Source: Nelumbo lutea
Lineage: Eukaryota; Streptophyta; Magnoliopsida; Proteales; Nelumbonaceae
Direction of reading: 5' to 3'
Assembly (NCBI GenBank): GCA_022828595.1
Contig: JAKGHH010000001.1
Span: forward strand, 124,446,999-124,510,998
DNA length: 64,000 nucleotides
Shown here in pieces: positions 46,877 through 56,734 of the stretch. The notes beneath the pieces were generated by a model. It was not told the DNA's origin. It worked only from the letters and a program-made list of their open reading frames with translations, and did not search any database. The translations under genes were made by a program, and so were the position numbers. Numbering within the stretch: position 1 is the first letter of the stretch; each line of letters starts with the position of its first letter.

Positions 46877-47140
46877 CAAGTTTTTAAAATTGGACCGGAT
46901 AGGGTCGAATGGTCTGATTGTTCGGCCCGAACGGATGACCTGCTCTGACAAAAAAAAAAAAAACAAAAACAAAAAAAAGGCTAAAACTGTTGTCTGGGTT
47001 CACGGTTCGATCGCCTAGGTCAACAAGTCGCTAACCAAATAAACGGTTTTTGAACAAAAAGCGGTTTTGAGGTGAAATGGTGTCTGGTTCCCAATTTTTT
47101 CGGTTTAACCATCTAGTTTGACCTAGTTTTGAAAACACTA
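46877..47140. mobile_element. hAT-type MITE, 264 bp
   Basis: Ends CAAGTTTTTAAAATTGG and, inverted, TAGTGTTTTCAAAACTAGG. Flanks TCCCCATC (46869-46876) and TCCCTATC (47141-47148) differ at one base. Same family as 30754-30977. Confidence 0.75.
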
Positions 47141-47148
47141 TCCCTATC

Positions 47149-48460
47149 AACCCAATATTCAATTTAATGATAGAAATGATCAAAATGATATATCGAGTAT
47201 CAACCACATGGTAAATTTCTAAAAGTACACTAAATTGTCTTTAATATTCAAAATTGTAAATTTTTGAAAATTTTGGAAAATTTATTGTACTTGCGTGATT
47301 TTGAAAATTTACTCAAATTTATATAAATTTTTATTAAATAATTTTTTTTTCTTTTTAAATGGTTTACTTACAGAATTATACTAATTTATCTTACAATTTC
47401 TAATATAAACTAGCCAATAATTTCCTTTTTCCAATATTATACTAATTTATCTTAATAATTTGTGTAATTATTTGTTCAAATTATAGCTTTCCATTTCCCA
47501 TAGTCATTTATCTTTAATAATTTTCAATAACTTGCAATGAAAATTACATAATTTTTCAATGGTTTTCCAAAATCTATTAAATGTAAAAAGTTTTCCTAAA
47601 TTTTCCAAAATATTCTAATAAATTTCAATAATTATTTAATGCATTTTAAACAAACTTTTAAATACTTTGTATCTTTAATTTCAAAAATGTTATTTTATGA
47701 AAATGTAGTTTTATGAAATTATTTGAAAATTTTATTATTTTTGTGTAAATATGGGGATTTATTGATTTTTTTAAATTGTTATATATATATATATATATAT
47801 TTGGTAGTTTACTAACAAAATTACACTAATTTATCTTTTATTTTTCAATATAAATTAATTAATGATATCATTTTTTAACATTATAATATTTTGTTCCCCC
47901 ACTTGTATTTGGTTATTAATTATAATAATAACAATAATTAAAATTTTATACTTTTTGATAATTGTTAAATATAATTCTCAATTTTATAGAAATTAGTTAA
48001 AGAGTTTTCAATTTCTACAAAATGTTGTTAATGAGTTAATTAATAACAACATTTATTAATTTTTGGTAATTTACTAATCATACTAATAAGAATATTTAAT
48101 TTTTGGTAATTTACTAATCATATTTATTAACTTTTGGTAATAACACTATTTAGTATTCATTGAATATGGGTGGGATTAAATATTAACCGTATTTAACTAT
48201 TTATTAATTAATTTAAATATTTTAAATGTGAGAGGATTGATATAGATTGGGGGGGTGCATCTTAGGAATTGATTAAGGAGTGGAACAACATGATACTTTC
48301 CTATTTGTTTAAATGAGATACCTTCGAAAAGAGATTATAGGAATATTTTTAGGTAGTTGGGTGACATGGCTTAATGGGAATGGTGTGAAGGGGAGAGGAG
48401 AGAAAGTCAAAGAGAATGCAGGGTGGTGATAATGGAGCAAGGAGAGGCATGGTGACGGGA
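47149..48460. other. AT-rich DNA, no gene seen
   Basis: Dominated by TTTTTAATTTTGG words with a TA run at about 47779-47800. A repeated TTTTTGGTAATTTACTAATCA near 48060 and 48097 shows a small local duplication. Confidence 0.5.
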
Positions 48461-48464
48461 ACCT

Positions 48465-49745
48465 GTGCGATGCATGGGCTTTGTTAAGCAAAAGTTAAAA
48501 CAATAGAAATACATAAGTGTATATAATTATTTTATATTTTAACTTTTTAGTAAACAATCCGATCAAACTCAACCCGAGTTGGTTGGTTTTCTATTATTTT
48601 AGATCGGATTTAGTTTAATAAATATATATATTAATATTTTATATTTTAAAATTATTTTTTTAATACGGGAAAGTAGGAAAATTCCCATATTTCTTAGTCT
48701 AAAATATTTTATATCACAGATTTAATTTTTGTAATTTTTTTTAATAATATCATTGTAATTTATGAAATTTAAAGTTAATTTTTAAGTTTAAATCTTTTGA
48801 ATAAACAAACTAAACCAAAAATAGACCCAAATCGATACAACCAGAGTTGGTGGCTTTTCACTAATGGTCAATTGGTTTCGAGTGACAAACTGCGGACTTG
48901 ACCAAATCGATTTGGTTGGTGAAACAACCTGCAACTGAATTGAACCAATCATTAAAAATCCTAATTTCAACTAAATTTATAGTCTAATCTCTAATAAATA
49001 ACAATAGTTTAATCTCCAATAATTATTAAAAGTTTATAGCAAATGTACACAATCATTGAAAACACGTTTATAATGAAAATATAATCGATATATAATAAAA
49101 ATACAATAATTACAAAAATATAATAAATACTGAAAATATACTAAATTAGTCAATAAATAGTGTAATCTCGAATAATAGTTTAATCTCTAATAAGTATAAA
49201 TCTATAAATTATAAAAAAATATATAATTACTAAAAATAAATTTATAACAAAAATACAATAAATACGATAAATTAAATTTCAAAAGTTAAATTATAGTTAT
49301 TTAATATCCAATAATTATTGATAATTTTCTATTGAATAACAAAATAAAAATAGATTTATAAATAATTATCAAAAGCATATTTATAAAAAAATAATAAATA
49401 ATTATTGAAAATAAAATAAATATTAATTATAGTATATATAAATATATAATGAATATACACTATTATTGTAAGATTACTACTAATAAATATACTTTTGTTG
49501 ATAGTTATTTTCTATAATTATTAATTGATATAAGTGAAATTAGTTATTTATATTATTATTTAGTTATTAAAATAATATTGTTATTTAAATTCTTAAAATA
49601 TTAATTTTTAATTAAATTTAATAATCCATAATGGGTAATTACGTGGAATTAAAAAAAATAAAAAATTCAAATAAACAGAAAATTAGGAAGAGGGGTTTGA
49701 AGCAAGGAGATGTATGATGACATGGACATACCAATTTTAATATAT
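48465..49745 (-). mobile_element. Helitron-like element, minus strand, about 1.3 kb
   Basis: Inverted, it begins TTAAAATTGGTATGTCCATG at 49745 (5' type, compare 12555 and 30405) and ends AACAAAGCCCATGCATCGCA at about 48470. The block near 48540-48960 is the inverse of 44240-44700, and 49430-49550 the inverse of 42325-42460. CTAG is not conserved at the end. Confidence 0.55.
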
Positions 49746-50209
49746 ATATGTATATATATTATGAAAATATATAAATATATAACAAAAAATTAGAAATATA
49801 TAAAATATTATATTTTAAATAATAAATAATATATTATATATTATAAACATATTTATATATGATGCATATTTATTCATTTATAATATATAGAAAATATAAT
49901 ATATATAATATACATACACATATGTAACATATATATAAATATGTAAACTAGTCAGTTCAGTTAACCGCCGGTTTTCTATTTTGGTTAATCGAAATCAAAC
50001 TGGTATATATCTTTGGTTTTTTAAAAATACTGAATTAAAACTAAACTGATTGGTTCGGTTAACCAAATTTTTGGTTTGGTTCAGTTTTTCTTGCTCACCC
50101 CTAGTTTTGGTTTCTTGCAAGGCGCATAGTCAAGAATAAACCCAAATTCAAAAAGTGGATCTAAGTTTGGCCCATTTTATAGACCAATTTTTATGTACTT
50201 TCTATATTA

Positions 50210-50447
50210 AGGGCTGGCTCATTTTTGGGGAATGATTGTATTATCAATAAAAAATCATTATTAAAAAAGACAATTTTATCCCATCTAGATATTGACAACT
50301 TTTTCCTATGTAAAAGATTACTTACGAAGGAAAATGAATTTTCTTGTAGATCTCACATAAATATGAAAAAATAATACTTTAATCCATAAAAGTTTAACTT
50401 CCATTGATCGATTTTCTCACTCTCAAAATCTGAAAAACAAGCAGGCC
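50210..50447. mobile_element. Tourist-like MITE, 238 bp
   Basis: TTA on both sides (50207-50209 and 50448-50450). Ends AGGGCTGGCTCATTTTT and, inverted, GGCCTGCTTGTTTTTC. The interior resembles the 6050 element inverted (CACATAAATATGAAAAA versus its complement-like block). Confidence 0.65.
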
Positions 50448-50908
50448 TTAATTGATATATCATACAAATATAGTATGTTAAGTTTAATATCTATTTATGA
50501 AAAATGAAGACTCTGGCTGATTTGCCACTTGGCTGTGGGTTAATAAATAGATTACATAAGGGCCAATCGAGTCAAAATCAGATAATTATTGGCATAGGGA
50601 TCCTATACTTCACATCTTACTTTCTGGCTGAGGCCTGAGATTCCAAAATCATATCCGAGCATAGGGCTCATTAATATTAATGCACGGATTGAGAGATATG
50701 CACACAATCTCCAAGCCAACTAGACCACCTGTGTCATGGCAACGCCTTTATATATAGAACTTGGGACACCGAGACCAAGAATGGGACAATAAAATTATAG
50801 TGCTTGGAACCAAAGTGCATTGAGATTGGAATCTCGTTCACTTCCCCTATTTCATACTTGCCATGATGCCATCACGACCGCAACCACCACCTTTGTTTCG
50901 ACGCCATG
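50448..50908. other. Intergenic, no gene seen
   Basis: No coding or repeat signature I can support. Confidence 0.4.
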
Positions 50909-50913
50909 AGAAC

Positions 50914-51673
50914 TGATGAAGGAAGATTTGGCCTGACCTCATGACCACTCAATATGTGGCAAAAGCAACAATTCAGCACAACAGCACGCCAAGGCACGAG
51001 TTCCGGAAGGAGGAATTAACGGTCCGAACTCCCTGCAAGGAGCCCGAACTCCCCACAAGGAGCCCGGGCTCTCCCTTGGACCCCGAGCCTTACAAACACA
51101 AAGAGCAACAACCTGAACTGGCCTGCCTCATGGTAGTTTGGGCCACACCTCTATCCGAACTCAAGACCTCACCTCACACACCACTCCAGCACTTCGCCTC
51201 TAGGACGCCGAACCAAACAACTGTACCGTACCTGACATCGAGAGAGTCCGTATCCAGGGGCGGCGCACCTGACTGATGGGATCTGACGCATGACAGCTGC
51301 ACTACAAACGACCACCTGCCACCGCCATCTGCAGTTACAGAGACGGCTTCGACAAAGAGAGCAGTGACAGTTCTGCCCCAGCAGAGGTGATGACACCCGA
51401 ACTGGCAAAAGCACAGAAGTAACCATACCCGACCTAACAGAAGCTTAGAAGTGAGTGCGCGAAGTGGTTATAAAAGGCTCCCTATCCCCCCCCCAAGAAC
51501 AAGGTATGTGAACTTTATCTTGCCTTTGAGAGAATACTAACTTGAGCTTCGGAGCAATCTCACTGGGTTCCTCCCCGGAGATTCCTCACTTTCTTCTCTG
51601 TTTTAGGCCCCCTGTTGCTCCAGTCAGAGGCAAGGTCATTGACAGTTAGGACCGGTCAGATTGTGCACCATCA
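50914..51673 (+). repeat. 5' LTR of Gypsy 3
   Basis: 760 bp, TGATGAAGG to CACCATCA. TATA box GGTTATAAAAGGC at about 51465. TTGGTGCCGTCTATGGGAAC (primer site) follows at 51675. Confidence 0.9.
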
Positions 51674-51759
51674 ATTGGTGCCGTCTATGGGAACACTTCT
51701 AAAAGCCTCCTTTAAAACTCTCATAACCTCTTTTTTTTCCAAAAAAAACCCCAACACTC

Positions 51760-53480
51760 ATGGCTTCTTCCAGCAATGCTAGACGTGGCACGGAGATGAA
51801 CACCACCAGGGAACAACTTCAAGTCCCTGTGGTGTGCATCGGACAGTTCACCATCCCCCTTCCGGTGGATGGGATCCTCAGCTTGAATGCGCCATGAACA
51901 ATGGCGCCCGTAAACCTTCCCGCCATGAACGTCCCCTTTCCTCTGCCTGTCGAAACAACCTTTACTGAACCAATTGTTGTCCCCCTGGCGATCAGTCAGA
52001 ACCAGTTGAACGACCTAATGCAATGCATGTGGGCAATGCAAGCCCAAATGCAACAATTCCAGTAGCATCAGCTCCAGCAGCACCAAGTACTGCACCACAT
52101 CTCTAAGTATCACTATCAATAGTAGTTCCCCCAACTGCCTCTAAACCAACCACTGCTTCCACCTCAGCACCCTACTCCAAAGCCAGTTAAGCCCTCCCCT
52201 CAGGGTGGACGCCATCACGAGGAGAGGCCTCCCAACCTCAAAACCCCCACAAGAGCCAGGCCTCATCCTCGGGCCGAGGGGAAAGAAAAATCACCCCCGC
52301 CTCGCAGCTCGCCGGTGGGTTAGGAACCTCACCCGCCAAGTCAATATCTCGGCACTCCAAGTTTGAGCTCCCGCTGACAGAGAATCGATTCAGTGTCCTA
52401 GAGGCAGACTACCAACAGCCCGGGCCCATTGAGCTCGGCAACACAGAGGCCAGCAGCACCAGCACTAGGCCCACTCAGCAACGAAGGCGCCGGCGAAGTT
52501 GCCGAACTGCCACCCGTGTCCTACCCGAGCTTAGAGGCAAAGAAGAGACAAGCTCGAACGAGGTAAAAGCTGCCCCGATTCTCAGTTCCTTCCCCCCTCG
52601 CATTGGAACTCCTGGCAGTCCCCATGCCCAGAGACTTCAAGCTCCACCTTTGGACAAGTATGATGGTCCTTCGACCCCAACGACCACGTCGATGCTTTCC
52701 AGTCCCAAATGCACCTAGCAAGGGCCAGTGAATCATGCATGTGCGTGGCCTTCACCACCATCTTCAGGGGGGTGGCCCGCACCTGGTACAGGAACCTGGC
52801 CCCTGGGTCAATAAGAAGCTGGACCTAGTTCGTGCAAGTCTTCACCGCACACTTCGTTACCAGCAAGCGGTGCCCTAAAACCGAGGAAAGCATCTTCGGA
52901 GTAGCCCAGAGGGAAGGAGAGTCCATCTGGGGCTACATTAAGCGGTTCAATGACGCGTGCTTGTAGATACCGCGATTGGACCCAGTGGTGCAGCTCGCGG
53001 CGACCAAGAGAGGAGTAACACACAAGGAGTTCAAATGGCACATGGTAGCTAGTCAGCCCGCGACCATAGCCGAATTCCTCAAGCTCGCGGATAAGTTCAT
53101 GAGAACAGAGGAAGAGATCAACCAAAGGACCGAAAGCGGTATCGAGAAAAGAAATAGGAGAGGCGTGCCCTCCAACCCTGTCGACAGAAGAAAAAACCCG
53201 GCCCAGGAGCCGAAGCCGAGCCAGCCGTTCCGAGCTCCTTAGCAGTTTGGACGGACTACACACCGTTAAACACGAGGCGGACCGAGATCTTGATGACAAT
53301 CAAAGACGCCCCATACGTAAAGTGGCCACCTCGCCTAAAGGGGAACCCAAACGAGAGAAATAAAAACTTGTACTGTAGTTTCCATAGAGATCACGGTCAT
53401 ATAGTACCGAACAATATAATAATCTCCGGGACGAGATAGAGGAACTCATCCATTGTGGATATTTGAGAATTTTGTACAGC
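51760..53480 (+). pseudogene. gag of Gypsy 3
   Basis: MASSSNARRGTEMNTTREQL at 51760, then a proline- and glutamine-rich N-terminal part. The capsid core is readable in pieces: VPMPRDFKL near 52618, then PNDHVDAFQSQMHLA-like blocks in a second frame, VAFTTIFRGVARTWYRNLAP, FTAHFVTSKRCPKTEES and GESIWGYIKRFNDACL, a stop, and RLDPVVQLAATKRGVTHKEF to 53240. Near 53370 YCSFHRDHGH is the knuckle remnant. Several single-base shifts and stops break it. Confidence 0.85.
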
Positions 53481-53619
53481 ATAACAATAATAATAACAAT
53501 AAGGCAAGTCGTTAAGGGGAGCATGGAAGGGATGCCCCCAAATCCAGCAACAGGCCAACCGAACCGTTGCAACGACAGCCTTCGGAAGAGAGGTCAGTTT
53601 GGGGAACCATCAATGTGAT

Positions 53620-54268
53620 AGTGGGAGGTTCGGTAGTAGCAGGTTGTACATCGGTAGTGGCCCGGACGTCAGTTCGCGAAGCAGCCTGAGAAGAGCAGAA
53701 CCCTCCAAAGAGGCCGAGGACGGAAGAACCGATCTTCTTCACGGAAGATGATGCGCGAGGTGTCCACTACCCCCACGATGACGCGCTTGTCATAAAACTA
53801 AGGATCAATGACTTCGAAGTCAGGCGCGTACTTGTGAATTCAGATAGTTCGACATACATCCTCTTCAAATCGGCATTTGACCAGTTTCAATTGCAGAGAA
53901 ATGAGTTGAAGCCCGCGAACACTCCTCTGGTGGGCTTCAGCGGAGATGAAGTCAGGCCCCTTAGGAAAATAACAGTACTTGTGGAAGTCGGCACATGGCC
54001 TTGTGCGGTCAGACTCAACCACGATTTCCTGGTGGTTGCGACCCCCTCCCCATACAATGCCATAATAGGGTGGCCAATTATGCATGTCCTACGGGCAGTG
54101 GTCTCCATCTACTATTTGGTAATGAAGTTCCCTACAGACTTCGGTGTGGGGGTAGCACCGGGCGACCAACTTGAGTCCCGCAAGTGTTATGTTGTTGCCT
54201 TGAAGGGAAAAACCAAGGTGGCCGACGACCTCGAACTGGAACGGCTTACGGAGCAGGGCAAGGAATGA
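53620..54268 (+). pseudogene. Protease region of Gypsy 3
   Basis: GGSVVAGCTSVVAR precedes the protease, then ALVIKLRINDFEVRRVLVNS and DSSTYILFKSAFDQF. In active relatives the site reads D-S/T-G; here it is DSS after an asparagine, so the catalytic glycine and probably activity are lost. NAIIGWPIMHVLRAVVS is the usual downstream motif. The frame stays open to 54268. Confidence 0.8.
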
Positions 54269-54269
54269 G

Positions 54270-55395
54270 CTTTGCCCACAGAGGAAACGGTCGCAATCCC
54301 AACTTCGGCTATGGACCCAGCTCGAACGCTACAGATCGGTGCTTCTGTCAAGGAGCCTCTACAAATCGAACTGGTGAGTTTCTTACTTCAAAATTTAGAC
54401 ATTTTTGCATGGTCCGCGACCGATATGCCCGGTATTGACCCCATTAAACAGAAGAAACGCAACTTAGCCCCAGAGCGCTAGAGGGTGGTCGACGAGGAGG
54501 TCGAAAAGCTCCTCGCCGTAGACTTCATAAGGGAAGTTCATTACCCGAGCTAGGTAGCCAAACCTGTGCTGGTGATAAAGGCAAGCGGCAAGTGGCGCAT
54601 GTGCGTCGACTTCACCGAATTAAACCGAGCTTGCCCTAAAGACTGCTTCACCCTCCCAAGAACTGACCGCCTAGTGGACGCGACTTTGGGACATGAGTTT
54701 CTAAGCTTCTTGGATGCCTACTCGGGCTACAACCAAATCAGGATGGACTAGTCTGATGAGGAAAAACCAGCTTCATAACCGAGTTCGGCCTGTACTGCTA
54801 CAAGGTCATGCCCTTCGGATTGAAGAATGCTGGGGTGACCTTCCAAAGACTTGTGAACAAGCTGTTTCGGCCCTTAAATGGCACGAAAATAGAATGCTAT
54901 ATAGACGACATGGTCGTCAAGACGCAGCTTTCACAAGAATTAATACAAGACTTAGATTCTGTCTTCCAAATCCTACGTCAATTTAGCATGAAACTGAACC
55001 CAAACAAGTGTGTCTTCGGGGTCACCTCGGGTAAGTTCCTAGGGTTCATCGTCAATCGGCGCGGTATTGAGGCCAACCCAGACAAGATAAAGGCCATCCT
55101 AGATATGAGACCACCCTGAAAAGTAAAAGAGCTTCAGAGGCTAAACGGCCGCATAGCCGCTCTGAGCCACTTCATGTCCAAATCAGCAGACCGCTGCCTG
55201 CCTTTCTTTAAAGCAATCAAAGGCTAAGGGTTTGAATGGACCTAAGACTGCCAGCTCGCGTTTGACGAGCTAAAAAACTAGCTCACTAGTGTGCCGATCT
55301 TAACCCGGCCCGAGAAAGGCGAGGTCTTGGAACTATACCTCTCAACAAGCGACGAGGTGATCAGTTCGGTACTAATAAAAGAACTATACCTCTCG
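54270..55395 (+). pseudogene. Reverse transcriptase and RNase H start of Gypsy 3
   Basis: RTLQIGASVKEPLQIELVSF, NLDIFAWSATDMPGIDP, VIKASGKWRMCVDFTELNRA, LSFLDAYSGYNQIRMD (stop), MPFGLKNAGVTFQRLVNKLF, and IECYIDDMVVKTQLSQELI with the YIDD catalytic site near 54900. NPNKCVFGVTSGKFLGFIVN and NPDKIKAILDMRPP follow, then the linker AALSHFMSKSADRCLPFFKA and the RNase H start VPILTRPEKGEVLELYLSTS, ending at VLIKE near 55380. Stops and one shift inactivate it. Confidence 0.9.
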
Positions 55396-55791
55396 GCATG
55401 ACAGCCGCACTATAAACGACCACCTGCCACCGCCATTTCCAGTTACAGAGACGGCTCCAACAAAGAGAGCAATGGCGGTATTACCCCAGTAGAGGTGATG
55501 ACACCCGAACTGGCAAAAGCACATAAGAAATCATACCCGACATGACAGAAGCGACGGATTGAGTGCTCGAAGTGGATATAAAAGGCTCCCTACACCCAAG
55601 AAAAAGGTATGAGAACATTGCGCCATTTGTATTTGTCTTGCCTTTTAGAGAATACTAACTAGAGCTTCAGAGCAATCTCATCGGGTTCCTCCCCGGAGAT
55701 TCCCCACTTTCTTCTTCGTTTCAGGCCCCCTGTTGCTCCAGTCAGAGGTAAGGTCGTTGACAGCTAGGACCGGCCGGATTGCGCACCATCA
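55396..55791 (+). repeat. Truncated 3' LTR of Gypsy 3
   Basis: Matches 51290-51673 (GCATGACAGC to CACCATCA), including the TATA box GGATATAAAAGGC. The U3 start is missing at the deletion junction. Confidence 0.9.
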
Positions 55792-56004
55792 AGAACCTTA
55801 TGCAAATGCTTGAGCTCCTTCCACTGGAATCAATGACCACACTTAATATAAGGATACTTTAAGACAATAATGAAATAGTACGGATATAGTTAGTCAATTT
55901 CCTAAACTTTAGGGTTAATTTAAAAAAAAATTCCCTTTATTTTTCATTCAATCTTTGCTTCTTAAGGGCAAAGTCATGGTCCACAAGAGTCGGAAAGAGA
56001 AAAG

Positions 56005-56526
56005 GAAAAATTTTCGATTAATACCCTATACTTTGGGCTTAATGCCACTTGGGTCTCCGAACTTTAAAATGCAACAATTTAGTATCTAAACTTTCAAAAC
56101 GTGTCAATCCAGAATTTGTCATTAATCAACCGTTAAGTGGCATTTAAAAAGACATAAATGACCTTCAAGTGTCATCTAATTTTTTTTTATCAACCATCCA
56201 AATGTTGACAAAAAATTAGCAGTCCCAAATCATTGCTTTTTCTATTCAAGAATGTTGGCAAAAATCTAACAAGCCTTAAGTTTTTTGAATTGAAGAGGCA
56301 AGAATTTGGGAGTGTTAAATTTTTGTCAACATTTAGATGGTTGATCAAGAAAATTAGATGACGCTGAAAGGGCATTTGTATCTTTTTCAAATGCCACTTA
56401 AACTGATTAACAGCTGATTGGATTGACATATTTTAAAAGTTCAAATACTGAATTATCGCATTTTAAAATTCGAGGACAAAAATAACACTAGGCCCAAAGT
56501 ACGGGCCAGTAATCGGAAATTTTGCC
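56005..56526. mobile_element. Foldback Mutator-like MITE upstream of the coiled-coil gene
   Basis: The two halves are long inverted copies: the left begins GAAAAATTTTCGATTAATAC, the right inverted begins GGCAAAATTTCCGATTACTG, and both continue through TACTTTGGGC, TTTTAAAATGC, and TCAACCATCYAAATGTTGAC near the centre. Flanks AGAGAAAAGG and AGAGAAAAAGG look like a 9-10 bp duplication with one extra A. About 520 bp that can fold into one hairpin. It ends some 210 bp before the ATG of the next gene. Confidence 0.78.
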
Positions 56527-56599
56527 GAGAGAAAAAGGAACCTTATCGACATCTGCGCAAATTAGAAACATCCTTTCGTGGACGCACTAAAACACGCTC

Positions 56600-56734
56600 C
56601 CGCTTGACCGTTGTTGGATCAAGTTTCAAATAAAAATAGTCCCTTCCGTCTTCCTCTGCCTTTTCTTTCTGAAACACCTCGTTTCTCTCTCTCTCTCTCT
56701 GGCTCGCTCTCTCGCTCTCCCTCTCTCTTCTAAA
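56600..56734 (+). promoter_or_regulatory. Core promoter and CT-rich leader of the coiled-coil gene
   Basis: CAAATAAAAATAG at 56626 may serve as a TATA element. A CT dinucleotide run (56684-56730) lies just before the ATG, as is common in plant 5' leaders. Confidence 0.45.

Larger units (their letters stand above)
46121..50103. mobile_element. Large hAT element, 3.98 kb, filled with nested elements
   Basis: Perfect 8-bp duplication GTTTTGGT at 46113-46120 and 50104-50111. Ends TAGGGGTGCTCATGGTAGCC and, inverted, TAGGGGTGAGCAAGAAAAAC. Subterminal AACCGGTTCAGTAACC-like words match the family at 41015. No transposase is seen; most of its length is later insertions (Helitron-like DNA, MITEs). Confidence 0.88.
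50914..55791 (+). mobile_element. Gypsy LTR retrotransposon 3, internally deleted
   Basis: Perfect 5-bp duplication AGAAC at 50909-50913 and 55792-55796. The 5' LTR is complete; the 3' LTR lacks about its first 370 bp. Inside are gag, a zinc-knuckle region, protease, reverse transcriptase and the first part of RNase H, then a direct jump into the 3' LTR. The second RNase H, integrase and antisense ORF are missing. Its protein blocks match Gypsy 1 closely, so it belongs to the same lineage. Total length now 4.88 kb. Confidence 0.92.

Noticed and set aside
46610..46972. Overlapping open frames on both strands
   Set aside because: They follow from GC-rich, direction-neutral hAT subterminal repeats (GGGCC/GGCCC words), not from a gene.
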